NCBI GenBank assembly: GCA_035634255.1
Contig: DASQDI010000034.1
Span: 1 to 64,000, forward strand
Reading direction: 5' to 3'
Source of the DNA: DATLMR01 sp035634255
Lineage (GTDB): Bacteria > Acidobacteriota > Blastocatellia > UBA7656
DNA length: 64,000 nucleotides
The notes under the pieces were generated by a model. That model saw only the letters and a program-made list of their open reading frames with translations, searched no databases and was not told where the DNA came from. Below are positions 17,904 to 26,549 of this stretch, one piece after another (within the stretch, counting starts at the first letter, position 1; the number at the start of each line of letters is the position of its first letter). A program made the translations under genes and the position numbers.

Positions 17904-18521
17904 TCAGCCCTTCTTGTCGTCCTTCACGTTAAAGACGAGATCGACTTTGACGTTCGGCTGAGCCGGATCGTTCGACTTGATGGTCACGGATTTCGTGTGC
18001 TCACCGGGAGCCCGCCCCGTCTTAACTTCGACTTTGATCGTGCCCGCCTTACCAGGCGAGAGGACTTTCGGGAAGTCCACAGCGGTGCACCCTCAGCTGG
18101 GCTCGACGGCGTCGATCTTCAAATCCGACTTGCCGCCGTTCCTGACCGTTATCGTCCTCACGAGGGTCTTGTCCTTGGCCTGCAATCCGAAGTTGATCTT
18201 CTGGACGGGGACGACGATCTTCGGCCCGCTCGCAGGCTGGGCGGGTTCGGCCTTCGCGGTCGCGGGCGACGCGGCCGCGGCCCTGCCCTGACCGTTGTCA
18301 GGCTCCGGCGTCGGCTTCGCGGTCGCCTGCACGGAGGTCACGGGAACCCCGCTGTCAGAGGTTGCCGAGGGGGTTCCGCTCTGAGGTATGGGCGTCTGCT
18401 GAGCGGCATTCGCATTACTCACGTTGGAAGAATTGGAGCTCTCCGCCGGGGCGGAGCACGCGGACGCGAGCGCCACAAGCGTCAATAAAATCGTAATAAG
18501 TACTTAAGTTCGTATTTTCAT
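17904..18521 (-). pseudogene. DUF1573-family lipoprotein gene with in-frame TAA and TGA (pseudogene or selenoprotein)
   Basis: Read through, this encodes about 205 residues. It has a lipoprotein signal (from the ATG at 18521, lipobox ALASAC), a Ser/Thr/Pro/Ala-rich linker and one DUF1573 domain (KINFGLQAKDKT to FNVKDDKKG). Two stops interrupt it. TAA (18504-18506) is codon 6 of the signal peptide. TGA (18093-18095) falls in VEPS-[TGA]-GCTAVDF, exactly where DUF1573 proteins carry the first Cys of SCGCT. Without the upstream ATG, the TTG at 18485 leaves only MTLVALASAC, too short for a working signal. A single TGA at a redox Cys suggests selenocysteine; the extra TAA argues for decay or sequence error. 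DUF1573 proteins are usually exported and of unknown function. The gene precedes the aminotransferase by 18 bases. Confidence 0.6.
18062..18078 (-). other. Perfect hairpin 14 nt downstream of the in-frame TGA
   Basis: On the coding strand GGACTT-CCCGA-AAGTCC forms a 6-bp stem with a 5-nt loop, starting 14 nt after the TGA of the DUF1573 gene. Bacterial SECIS elements sit at about this distance. The loop lacks the G usually found in its first two positions, so the match is partial. Confidence 0.4.
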
Positions 18522-18576
18522 TGCGCTACTAATATTACATAAAAAGTCCGGCCGTGTGGAGCACTCATCGCGCGAA

Positions 18577-18996
18577 TCACCTCCGGTCAGGGGCATCCGG
18601 GGGCGACAGGGTGACGAGGGTCGCGCCCCAGCCGCCCGCTTCAGGCGGCGCGTCCCCGAATTCCTCGACGTAAGGCGTGCGCGAAAGTATCGCGCGCACC
18701 GACTCCCTCTGCACTCCCCTGCCCTTGCCGTGAATGATTCGCACCCACCTGGTCCCGCGGCGGTGCGCCTCTTCGAGGTAATCTTCCACGACCGCTCTCA
18801 CCTGCCGGGGCGGGATGGAGTGCAGGTCTATCACGTCGCGGAACTCGACCACCACCGGGTCCGGGAACGGGTCCTCGTCAAAGTCATGGTCAGACCCAGC
18901 AGGCTCGGGCGAATCCTCGACGCGCCCGGCGCGCGCCGAGCCTCTTCTGAATGCCCTGGTAAGAAAATCCCACATCAACGTTTGATGATGCCTCAT
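18577..18996 (-). CDS. Smr domain protein (MutS2 C-terminal-like)
   Basis: A 139-residue protein. The Smr domain covers residues about 45-130: IDLHSIPPRQV (the DLHG-type motif, here DLHS), then VEDYLEEAHRRG and VRIIHGKGRGVQRESVRAIL (the HGKGxG motif). Smr domains nick DNA or cleave RNA in recombination suppression and ribosome rescue. The N-terminal 45 residues are acidic and probably disordered. ATG codons at residues 1 and 8 are both possible starts. It lies 55 bases upstream of the DUF1573 gene in the same direction. Confidence 0.85.
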   Translation of the reverse strand: MRHHQTLMWDFLTRAFRRGSARAGRVEDSPEPAGSDHDFDEDPFPDPVVVEFRDVIDLHSIPPRQVRAVVEDYLEEAHRRGTRWVRIIHGKGRGVQRESVRAILSRTPYVEEFGDAPPEAGGWGATLVTLSPPDAPDRR

Positions 18997-19330
18997 GTAA
19001 AAAGATATTTACAGAGCGGGCGGAGGCAGGGCACCCGCCGCGTCCGCCCGCGTCGAACGCCGACGGGTAGGAGAAGAGGATCATAGCCGGCATCGCCACG
19101 AATCGGGTCAATCATTGGCCTTCGGCCAGTACTGACGGTCGCGGGGGCCGCCCCCGCCGAGCCTTCGGACCGCCTATGCCGCGTTTACAAATCGTTTACG
19201 AAGCGCCCTCGGGTGAATCTCTTTATAGCGTCAGCTTGCTTGCCGATTTAAAAACATGAATAATGATAGTTCGATTCTTCTTCGTGAGCCGACACCTTTC
19301 GCACAGGCGCGGCGGGGCTTCTGAGCTGGT
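18997..19330. other. Intergenic region upstream of divergent smr and lipoprotein genes
   Basis: About 334 bases. The right part (19180-19280) becomes AT-rich (for example CGATTTAAAAACATGAATAA) and should hold the promoter of the lipoprotein gene. No RNA gene, repeat or coding frame is supported. Confidence 0.35.
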
Positions 19331-20137
19331 ATGAGAGTATTTTTCCTAGCCTTTTTTATGGTGGTTCCACTCGCGGTCGGGTGTGATCAGACCCCGCAAA
19401 CTCCGAATGCGCCGAGAGAAAACTACCCGGCCATCATCACAGACTCGCCCGAAACGAGGGGGAAGGCCGAGCGCGAGTGGAGGCGGATGCTCACCGCCTA
19501 CGGCGTGCAGCAGACGCCCCCGGACCTCCACCCCGTTACCTACACCCCGCGCTCGCTCCTGGGCGTGACGGGCGGCATAAAGATACTGGAGGCCGCGCCG
19601 GAGCCGGGCTCGGAGAGCATGGCCTTGCGCGAGTCCGTCAAAGTTTTCATCGACAGGTGGAGGGATTTGATCGGGGCCGACCCGGCGACCATCTCGCTCG
19701 CGAGCGCGGACGAGGGGGGCGAGGTCAAGAGGTACACCTACAGGCAGGCGAACTATCCCTTCCCCATCGCGTTAAACTTCGGGGAGATGGACACGGTGAT
19801 GAGCGCGGACGGCAGGTTGATGCAGCTCGACAGCCGGTTCCTGCCGACCGTCGAGCTCCCCGTGCGCCCCCTGATCGAAAGGACCGACGCGGCGCAAAGA
19901 GTCGTCGGAAGAACATTCACTTATGGCGACGTGGCCGGACGGCCGCAGACGGCGAAGATCGGCGGCCTTCAGGAGATCAACGTCAGGCGTCTGGTCGTAG
20001 TGCCTTTGGAAAAGGGCGACTCCATTGAGCTGCATCTCGGGTGGGAGATCGTCGCGGGCTCGTCCCTGACGTGGACCGTCTACCTGGATGCGATCACCGG
20101 AGAAGATTTGAAGGTAGTGCAGAATTTCAACACCTGA
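19331..20137 (+). CDS. Lipoprotein with FTP/PepSY-like domains
   Basis: A 268-residue predicted lipoprotein. A hydrophobic signal (FFLAFFMVVPLAVGC) with lipobox LAVGC puts the acylated Cys at residue 18. The mature part has two alpha/beta modules. The first, around VFIDRWRDLIGADPATI to MSADGRLMQLDSRFLP, resembles the fungalysin/thermolysin propeptide (FTP) fold. The second, ending LGWEIVAGSSLTWTVYLDAITGEDL, resembles PepSY. Such domains are usually protease propeptides, but no peptidase domain follows, so it may be a free-standing inhibitor-like or envelope protein. Family assignment is by pattern only. The next gene starts about 80 bases downstream. Confidence 0.65.
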   Translation: MRVFFLAFFMVVPLAVGCDQTPQTPNAPRENYPAIITDSPETRGKAEREWRRMLTAYGVQQTPPDLHPVTYTPRSLLGVTGGIKILEAAPEPGSESMALRESVKVFIDRWRDLIGADPATISLASADEGGEVKRYTYRQANYPFPIALNFGEMDTVMSADGRLMQLDSRFLPTVELPVRPLIERTDAAQRVVGRTFTYGDVAGRPQTAKIGGLQEINVRRLVVVPLEKGDSIELHLGWEIVAGSSLTWTVYLDAITGEDLKVVQNFNT

Positions 20138-20214
20138 GATGAGACGGGAGTGGGAGGATTGGTCAAGGACATCTGGGCAGACTCTTGTCCTTACGCGCGG
20201 CCTCTACCGAAACT

Positions 20215-22578
20215 ATGGAAACAGTAATAACACGGGATACTGACATCCTCAGAGAATACATTGTCGCGCTCGACGCGCGCGAGCGCGGGCTGTCGCCCTT
20301 CGCCAAGCTCGCGGCCACGGTGAAGCTCGCGCAGTTGCGCAGGGAGCTGGACGAAGCACACCTCGAGACCTCGGACGACGACGTGGCGGCCTTGCGCAAC
20401 GAGGTGGACGAGCGGCTCAACCGCACCTTCATGCGCCGCTTCGAGTCGAAGCGGTGGGGGGCGCGTTTGTCGATCTTCTTCATGCTCGTGCTCGGGCAGC
20501 AGCTGGTCCTCGCGCTGATCCTGCTCGCGACGATGCTGTTCGTCAGGCTCGCGCCGGTCCCGGCCTGGTGGAACCCCGTGCTCCCGCGCGAGGAGCCCGT
20601 CTTCCTTTACCTGTTCGTCTTCTTCTTTTTCTTCGTCACCCCGATGCTCGCGCTCGTCGTGCTGTTCGGGGGCCGGTACTTCCGCTCGTGGCGCGTGACG
20701 ATCCCGGCGACCCTGCTCATACTCGCGCTCTCGGTCTTAGGCTCGTGGCTCACGCTCCCCGGCAAGGATGAAAATGCCAACCCCGTGCAGCGTAGCGCCT
20801 CCCTCACGCGGTTCGCGAAAGACAGGGGGACCGACCGCAACACGTACGAGGATTGGACGAGCACTAACTGGCTGATGAAAGACCCGAAGTTCCAGCGCGA
20901 TTACGAGCAGTTCCTGCGCAGGGGCTCGGGCCGGTGGATCACTTCCAGGTTCGACGCCAACAACGACGGGGCATGGGGGACCGCCCTGCCCGTGATGAGC
21001 GAGTACCTCGACAGCGGGCAGGACCCGGAGAGCTTCCGCGAGTGGCTGAAGTACTACTTCGACCGCAACCGGATATACTCGGAAGACCGCGTCGAGCAGG
21101 AGGCCGACGCCCTTCTGAGCCCGAACAATCAGCCGTTCCTCGGCATCTGGCAGGTCAGCCCTTACCTGAAGGAGCGCGACGAGCGCCTCTACCGCCACTA
21201 CATGGGGGCAGTCAACAAGCGGATGAAGGGCTTCGGGCTCGCGAGCCTCGGCCTCTTCACCCTGATCTTCCTGCTCATCTACCTGACCGGCCCCGCCCTC
21301 TCGTTCTGGGAAAGAGCCTCGGGCCGCATGCGGCTCCGCATCAAGCGCGGGTCGGAGAACGCTTTCGAGCCGGACCTGCGGCCGATCAACACCCCGCGCG
21401 TCACCCGATGGAAAGAGCAGTACTATTCGTTCCCCGAGCGGCGGGAGATCGCGACCCCCCCGTTCTTCGACACCCCGTTCAGGCTCCTTTCGCGCGTCCA
21501 CCGCTCGTTCGTGCGGCTGGCGGTCTTCACGGCCATTCTGGTCTTCGCCTTCTGGGGGCTCGTCTACATGATGGACCTCGCGGCGGGCCGCGAGAACGCG
21601 CCTTCGCAAAGAGCTTTGATGCGCAGCCACCTCTTGTTCGGGGGCGCGGCCGACAGGAGAGATGAACAATCCGCGGTCGATCCCCTGATCTCGGACCTGC
21701 CCGCCGGCGGCTTCCTCCCGACCGTGAGCGCCGACGCGAGCCAGCAGAACCTCAGCGAGGGAGAGCTGACGGACGCGGAGATTTACGCCCTGGCCGCGAC
21801 TTTGAAGAAGAACCCGAACAGCCGCGAGGCGCTGCTGGCCGCGCGGCTGATCTCGCTCAAAGAGCAGCTCGACGAGACCGACTACGAGAACAGGAAGCAG
21901 TTCAAGGAGCAGAGCAAGATCATCGAGAACCAGATGATGGAGATCGACCTCCTGAAGAGCCTGACCTCCCAGCTCGAACAGACCTCCGCGACCTTCCCCG
22001 ACCAGATCGCGGCCGCGGGCTCGCGCGCGGCGGCGGCAGAGGCCCGCGCGGGCCAGTTGGGGGGAGAGATCGCGGCGGCGACCGAGAAGGCCAGCTCCAT
22101 CGAGCAGCAGCTACAGGGCAAGATCAACGAGGCCGAGACCCGCGCCGCCCGCGCAATCGAGCAGATCGGCAAGGTCGAGGACCTATCGTCCGTGCTCGCC
22201 ACCCGCACGGAGGCCCTCGAAAAAGAGCTCGACCGGCGCGCGGGCCAGATCGAGGCGCGCACGGAAGAGCTGGGCGAGCGCACGGCGGGCCTGAAGGAGC
22301 GCGAGGAGCGCTTCGCCAGATTGCAGAGCGTCACCTTCGGGGCGTTGTTCGCGGGCATCCAGAACGATGTCGAATCGCTGGAACACCGCGCGAGCTCGAC
22401 CTTCAACCGCTTCTTCAACAAGGGCGTCCTGCGCCGCGATGCCGAATCCCTGCGGGAGCGCGTCACCAAACTGGTCGGCGACCTCCGCAACGTGAACACG
22501 GACGAGGCGCGCGAGATGATCGGCAGGCTCGAAGAGCTGGGCAAGCGCGTGGAGGCTGTGGCCGCGCGCGTCAAGTAA
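20215..22578 (+). CDS. Large multi-pass membrane protein with long C-terminal coiled coil
   Basis: About 787 residues from the ATG chosen; an in-frame TTG at 20185 would add ten. Order: a charged helical N-terminus (REYIVALDARERGLSPFAKLA); three hydrophobic segments (about residues 85-185, including LVLALILLATMLFV and LYLFVFFFFFVTPMLALVVLFG); a soluble segment of about 150 residues (DRNTYEDWTSTNWLMKD onward); two more membrane segments (LFTLIFLLIYLTGPAL and FTAILVFAFWGLVYM). The last 270 residues are rich in Glu, Arg, Ala and Gln heptads, a long coiled coil. I do not recognise a named family. It ends 6 bases before the STT3-like gene, so the two are likely co-translated. Confidence 0.8.
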   Translation: METVITRDTDILREYIVALDARERGLSPFAKLAATVKLAQLRRELDEAHLETSDDDVAALRNEVDERLNRTFMRRFESKRWGARLSIFFMLVLGQQLVLALILLATMLFVRLAPVPAWWNPVLPREEPVFLYLFVFFFFFVTPMLALVVLFGGRYFRSWRVTIPATLLILALSVLGSWLTLPGKDENANPVQRSASLTRFAKDRGTDRNTYEDWTSTNWLMKDPKFQRDYEQFLRRGSGRWITSRFDANNDGAWGTALPVMSEYLDSGQDPESFREWLKYYFDRNRIYSEDRVEQEADALLSPNNQPFLGIWQVSPYLKERDERLYRHYMGAVNKRMKGFGLASLGLFTLIFLLIYLTGPALSFWERASGRMRLRIKRGSENAFEPDLRPINTPRVTRWKEQYYSFPERREIATPPFFDTPFRLLSRVHRSFVRLAVFTAILVFAFWGLVYMMDLAAGRENAPSQRALMRSHLLFGGAADRRDEQSAVDPLISDLPAGGFLPTVSADASQQNLSEGELTDAEIYALAATLKKNPNSREALLAARLISLKEQLDETDYENRKQFKEQSKIIENQMMEIDLLKSLTSQLEQTSATFPDQIAAAGSRAAAAEARAGQLGGEIAAATEKASSIEQQLQGKINEAETRAARAIEQIGKVEDLSSVLATRTEALEKELDRRAGQIEARTEELGERTAGLKEREERFARLQSVTFGALFAGIQNDVESLEHRASSTFNRFFNKGVLRRDAESLRERVTKLVGDLRNVNTDEAREMIGRLEELGKRVEAVAARVK

Positions 22579-22584
22579 GGCGAC

Positions 22585-24171
22585 ATGGAGACCGGGGCTG
22601 ATTCGCGCGATCCTGTTGAAGTCATCACGCGGGCCCCCGTCCCTTCGGCCCCGCGCCCGCTCCGACCTCTCCGCCGCCTGCTGGACCGCGCCTTCTCGCG
22701 GACCTTCCCGCAGGTGGCCGTCGCCTTCGCCATCATCTTCGCCGTGATGTCGTGGATAGAATTCGCGGGGCCGGCCATCCTCGATAACGACGGCTATTAC
22801 CACATCCGGTGGAGCCGCATGCTGCGCGAGGCCGCGCCGCGTCTCCCGGACTTCAAAGTCCTGCCGCTCACGACCCTCAACGAGCGCGACTACGTAGACC
22901 ACCATTACCTCTTTCACGTGATGCTCGCGCCCTTCACCTTCGGGGACATGAGGGTGGGGGCCAAGCTCGCGGCGGCCCTCTTCGCGAGCCTCGGGCTCAC
23001 GGCCCTGTTCGCCCTGCTAGTCGCCTGGCGCGTGCCTTTCAGGTGGCTGTGGCTCGCGCCTCTGGTCGCGAGCTCCGAGCCCTTCCTCTACCGGATGTCG
23101 ATGACGCGGGCGCCCAGCCTCGCGGTCGCTTTTCTCGGGGTGGGCGCTTACCTGATATTCAGGCGAAAGCTCGCGTGGCTCGCGGCGCTGTCGTTCGCCT
23201 TCGTCTGGTTCTACAGCCTCTTCCCCCTGATCCTGACGTTCGCGGCGGCGCACGCGGTCGCGGTCTACGTGAACGAGCGCCGCATCGACCTGAGCGCGTT
23301 CGGGGCCTCTTCGCTGGGAGTCCTCGCGGGCCTCCTCATCAACCCGTATTTCCCGCAGAACATCGTGCTCTTCCGCGAGCACCTTTTGATGAAGATCACC
23401 GCGAGTTACTCGGTGAGCGTCGGGATGGAATGGTACCCGTACGAGACCTGGGTGATCCTCGGGGGCAGCGCCGTGGCCTTCGCCGTCTATTTCGCCGGCC
23501 TCGTGGGGTTCAGGCCGGAGCGCGCGCGGCGCAATCTGAAGCCCCTCTTCTTCCTCATCGTCGCGACGATGTTCCTGCTGCTCGCCTTCAAGTCGCGCCG
23601 CTTCATCGAGTACTGGCCCCCGTTCGCGGTCGTCTTCGGGGCCATCACGCTCGCGCCCTACCTCGCGCGAGTCTCGCGGGCCCGCATCCGGAAGTTTTCC
23701 GACAACGCCATCGCGGCCCTCGCTGCGTCGGCCCTGCTAGTGGCCTCTCTGACCACGATTGGAGTGGTGCTGCTTCAGGCCCATTCGAGCATAGCGAGCG
23801 AGGCCAGCCCGTACGCCTACAGGGGCGCTTCCGAGTGGCTCGCGCAAAACACCGAGCCCGGCTCGATGGTCTTCAACACCGACTGGGACGACTTCCCCAT
23901 GCTCTTCTACTACAACCCGAATAACGCTTACATAGTCGGGCTCGACCCCACCTACCTTCACGACGCGGACCCGGAGTTGTGGAGGCTCTACGAGCGGATC
24001 ACGCTCGGAGACGAGAGCGACCCGGCCCCCATAATCAGGGAGCGGTTCGGCGCGAAGTACGTCTTCACCGACAACTACCACACCGACTTCCTCAACGTCG
24101 CCGACCTGAGCGGAGACTTCGAGACCGTCTATAAAGATACGTACACGACCGTGCTCCGCGTCCTCGAATAA
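22585..24171 (+). CDS. STT3/PMT-like membrane glycosyltransferase (GT-C fold)
   Basis: A 528-residue protein with about 11-13 membrane spans. After the first span it carries DNDGYYHIRWSRML, which matches the Asp-x-Asp and His/Arg pattern of oligosaccharyltransferase STT3/PglB and related GT-C enzymes. YVDHHYLFHV follows in the first outer loop. The C-terminal soluble part (about 390-528) has YRGASEWLAQNTEPGSMVFN and WDDFPMLFYYNP, typical of GT-C periplasmic domains. The acceptor is unknown; there is no WWDYG motif visible, so general N-glycosylation is not shown. It is coupled to the coiled-coil membrane protein just upstream. Confidence 0.78.
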   Translation: METGADSRDPVEVITRAPVPSAPRPLRPLRRLLDRAFSRTFPQVAVAFAIIFAVMSWIEFAGPAILDNDGYYHIRWSRMLREAAPRLPDFKVLPLTTLNERDYVDHHYLFHVMLAPFTFGDMRVGAKLAAALFASLGLTALFALLVAWRVPFRWLWLAPLVASSEPFLYRMSMTRAPSLAVAFLGVGAYLIFRRKLAWLAALSFAFVWFYSLFPLILTFAAAHAVAVYVNERRIDLSAFGASSLGVLAGLLINPYFPQNIVLFREHLLMKITASYSVSVGMEWYPYETWVILGGSAVAFAVYFAGLVGFRPERARRNLKPLFFLIVATMFLLLAFKSRRFIEYWPPFAVVFGAITLAPYLARVSRARIRKFSDNAIAALAASALLVASLTTIGVVLLQAHSSIASEASPYAYRGASEWLAQNTEPGSMVFNTDWDDFPMLFYYNPNNAYIVGLDPTYLHDADPELWRLYERITLGDESDPAPIIRERFGAKYVFTDNYHTDFLNVADLSGDFETVYKDTYTTVLRVLE

Positions 24172-24289
24172 ATCGAATAGTGATCTGAAAGCCCCGCCCG
24201 TAACTTTCGCGGTCTTGCTTGATATATTGGCCATCAGCATGTACGATCCTTTCTCCCAAATCAGCGGCACCGAGAATTGTATCGAGATC

Positions 24290-24784
24290 ATGGCTCTGAC
24301 ACTTCGTCTCGTGGAAAAGGATGATGAAGCGTTTCTCTTCGGCCTCTACGCCGCCGTGCGCATGGAGGAGGTCGCCGGGTGGGGGTGGGCCGAGGCCCAG
24401 CAGGAGGCTTTCCTGAGGATGCAGTTCGGCGGCCAGCAGGCGGGCTACAGGAGGGCCTACCCGGACGCCTCGCACCACATCGTCCTGCGGGACGGGGTCG
24501 CCATCGGCCGCCTCTTCGTGGCGAGGAGGGACGGGGCGCTCCGGCTCGTCGACATATCGTTACTGCCCGGTCACAGGGGCGCCGGGGCAGGCACGGCGCT
24601 AATAAGGGAGTTACAGAATCAGGCGGAGCGCGAAGGGCTCCCGCTCAGGCTCCAGGTCCTGAAGACCAACCGGGCCCTTCGCCTGTACGAGCGGCTCGGC
24701 TTCGAAGTGACCGAGGCCGAGGGCGCGTACGTTCAGATGGAATACCGGAGCCGTATGACCGAACGAACGGAGGATCGCACGTAA
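24290..24784 (+). CDS. GNAT acetyltransferase, paralogue 1 of the tail-collar cassette
   Basis: A 164-residue Gcn5-related acetyltransferase from the ATG that begins MALTLRLVEKDDEAFL; an earlier start would add an unconserved leader. Motif A is LLPGHRGAGAGTALI and the ending is LRLYERLGFEVTEAEGAYVQMEY. The region AQQEAFLRMQFGGQQAGYRRAYP is shared closely with the second GNAT at 25104-25577, so they are paralogues. Its stop codon overlaps the next ATG (TAATG), which indicates translational coupling with the DUF6916-like gene. It may acetylate a product of the neighbouring collar-domain genes (inference). Confidence 0.87.
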   Translation: MALTLRLVEKDDEAFLFGLYAAVRMEEVAGWGWAEAQQEAFLRMQFGGQQAGYRRAYPDASHHIVLRDGVAIGRLFVARRDGALRLVDISLLPGHRGAGAGTALIRELQNQAEREGLPLRLQVLKTNRALRLYERLGFEVTEAEGAYVQMEYRSRMTERTEDRT

Positions 24785-25095
24785 TGACCGAGCTAATGAA
24801 GATGGGCGATTTCGCCCCGCACCTGAACACCAAGTTTGTCATGCACCTCGGGGAGTCGGAGACCCGCGAGCTCGAGCTGACCGACGCGCGGCAGATCACC
24901 CTGACCGACGAGCAGGACGAGTTCGCCCTCCTGTTCCTCGGCCCCGACGACAGCCCCCCCGCGCAGGGCATCTACAAGCTGTCGCACGAGGCGATGGGGT
25001 CGCTCGAAATATTCCTGGTCCCGATCAGGAAAGACCAGAACGGCGTGACCTACGAGGCGGTCTTCAACCTGTTGCCCAAAGAATTCCAGTCATAA
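24784..25095 (+). CDS. DUF6916-like small protein
   Basis: A 103-residue protein without signal peptide or membrane span. Its core (LTDEQDEFALLFLGPDDSPPAQGIYKLSH followed by IFLVPIRKDQNGVTYEAVFN) is similar in layout to the C-terminal half of the Tat-exported protein at 25692-26150. That one has FALLFVGPRDTPLRQDTYTVKH followed by FSLLISRGGPGPEGHYYHAVIN, so the two are homologous. I assign it to the DUF6916-type family by pattern; function unknown. It overlaps the preceding GNAT by TAATG and is followed 8 bases later by a second GNAT. Confidence 0.8.
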   Translation: MTELMKMGDFAPHLNTKFVMHLGESETRELELTDARQITLTDEQDEFALLFLGPDDSPPAQGIYKLSHEAMGSLEIFLVPIRKDQNGVTYEAVFNLLPKEFQS

Positions 25096-25103
25096 GGTGA
25101 GCG

Positions 25104-25577
25104 ATGCCTACTAACGTGAGCCTGCGCCCGGCCGGCGCGGACGACGAAGCCTTCATAACCGAGGTCTACGGCAGCACGCGCGAGCAGGAGCTTTCGGTCG
25201 TGCCCTGGAGCCCCGCGCAGAAGATGGCCTTCATAAAAATGCAGCATGACGCGCAGCAGTCGCACTACAGGAAGTTCTACCCCGGGGGCGAGCAGAGCGT
25301 GATCCTGTGGCAGGGCCAGCCTGTCGGCCGCCTCTACGTGGCGCGCGTCGAAAAGCAGATTCGCATCCTCGACATCACCGTCCTGCCTCGACACCGAAAC
25401 CGCGGGATAGGCTCCCAAATAATAAGAGAGCTTATGGCCGAAGGCGAGAAGGCAGGCAAGCCCGTGGCGATAATGGTCGAAAGCTACAACCCGTCGCTCC
25501 GCCTGTTCGAGCGCCTCGGATTCACTCAGGGCGAGGCCGAAGGCGCGCACGTCCTGATGGAGTGGAGGGGCCGGTAG
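25104..25577 (+). CDS. GNAT acetyltransferase, paralogue 2 of the tail-collar cassette
   Basis: A 157-residue acetyltransferase. Motif A is VLPRHRNRGIGSQIIREL; the ending is LRLFERLGFTQGEAEGAHVLMEW. The stretch AQKMAFIKMQHDAQQSHYRKFYP aligns with the corresponding part of the first GNAT. AAGGTGAGCG supplies a Shine-Dalgarno sequence. With the DUF6916-like gene between them, the two GNATs form a tight three-gene unit that ends in the inverted repeat at 25590-25690. Confidence 0.9.
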   Translation: MPTNVSLRPAGADDEAFITEVYGSTREQELSVVPWSPAQKMAFIKMQHDAQQSHYRKFYPGGEQSVILWQGQPVGRLYVARVEKQIRILDITVLPRHRNRGIGSQIIRELMAEGEKAGKPVAIMVESYNPSLRLFERLGFTQGEAEGAHVLMEWRGR

Positions 25578-25589
25578 TCAGGGGCAGGG

Positions 25590-25690
25590 GTCAGGGGCCA
25601 GTGGCCGGGGGTCAGGTGATGATGAGAGGCTCTCTTTATAGGATCACTTTCCTCCCCTGAATCCTGACCACTGACCACCGGCCCCCGCTT
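25590..25690. repeat. GTCAGKGGYC-type inverted repeat between convergent genes
   Basis: The left arm (25590-25618) is a run of GGGGTCAGGGGCCAGTGG-like units. The right arm (25656-25687) holds the complement-like CCTGACCACTGACCACCGG. The arms are imperfect inverted repeats around a 35-40 base centre and lie exactly between two convergent stops, so they could act as a bidirectional terminator. The GTCAG unit pattern also resembles dispersed intergenic palindromic repeats found in many copies in some GC-rich genomes. Confidence 0.5.
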
Positions 25691-25691
25691 A

Positions 25692-26150
25692 CTACACCGT
25701 CCGGTTGATGACCGCATGGTAGTAATGCCCTTCGGGCCCCGGCCCTCCGCGCGATATGAGCAGGGAGAAGGAGCCCAGCAGGTCATGTTTGACCGTGTAG
25801 GTGTCCTGCCTGAGCGGCGTGTCGCGCGGCCCGACGAAGAGCAGCGCGAACGACTCGCTGTTTTCGAGGGACTGTTGCTTGCTGTTGCCATCGCCGAATG
25901 CGCTCACCTCGACCAGCCTGACCGGGGTCCCGTTGGAGCTCCCCCTCCGGAAGTGGAACGTGGAGTTCAGTACGTTTTCGAAGGATGACTGCCTGAAGTG
26001 GTAGAGCGGGTCGAGCAACAGGTACCTGTCGACATCCTTCACTTCTTTGCCCTCGCCAGCGAAGACCCGCGCCGGGGCCCCTCCGAGAATCGCCGCGGAA
26101 AATCCCACAATACTCCCTGCCCTTAAAAATCTGCGTCGCGAATTGTTCAT
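25692..26150 (-). CDS. Tat-exported DUF6916-like protein
   Basis: A 152-residue protein. The N-terminus carries a twin-arginine signal (NSRRRFLRAG) followed by a hydrophobic stretch and an AxA-type site near residue 31 (PARVFAG). This implies export of a folded protein to the periplasm or cell surface. The C-terminal half (FALLFVGPRDTPLRQDTYTVKHDLLGSF) matches the small DUF6916-like protein at 24784-25095; the N-terminal insert (HFRRGSSNGTPVRLVEVSAF) is extra. It is divergent from the three tail-collar genes and shares with them a 400-base control region. Confidence 0.8.
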   Translation of the reverse strand: MNNSRRRFLRAGSIVGFSAAILGGAPARVFAGEGKEVKDVDRYLLLDPLYHFRQSSFENVLNSTFHFRRGSSNGTPVRLVEVSAFGDGNSKQQSLENSESFALLFVGPRDTPLRQDTYTVKHDLLGSFSLLISRGGPGPEGHYYHAVINRTV

Positions 26151-26549
26151 AGTTATCCCCTAACCTCTGAGTTGTTTTCTATCCGTGGGGTCACACACGT
26201 GTACCGGGGCACCATGTCGGGGGGAGGGCTGTCGGGGGAAATATGAGAAGGTCCAACCGCGCTCAAGCGTTCCCTGTATTAACCACGAAAGGGCCGAATA
26301 TTTCAATAGTAATTATTTGAAGAAATCATACGCTTGACATGCCTATTGCAAACAAATAGAATCGGCGCGCCTGTAATCAGTAGCCCTAATCCCTATAAGG
26401 CCAACTCAGGAGCGGAAGAGAAGATTGACGGACAATGCCCTCACACTGCCGAGCCATTCAACCCATACGTGTGTCGACCAGGATCACTCCATAGCTTTAT
26501 CAGTCCTCAGAGCTGATGCTTATGGCCTACTCAGAAGGAGAACTTAGAC
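26151..26549. other. Shared control region of the tail-collar genes
   Basis: About 399 bases between the divergent Tat-exported protein and the first tail-collar gene. It is AT-rich from 26270 to 26400 and contains a near-consensus sigma-70 promoter (listed separately), leaving a leader of about 180 nt before the first ATG. No RNA gene or known riboswitch is recognised. Confidence 0.45.
26334..26362 (+). promoter_or_regulatory. Near-consensus sigma-70 promoter
   Basis: TTGACA at 26334-26339, a 17-base spacer, and TAGAAT at 26357-26362. This is a very strong housekeeping-type promoter match for a GC-rich genome. It points toward the three tail-collar genes. Confidence 0.7.
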
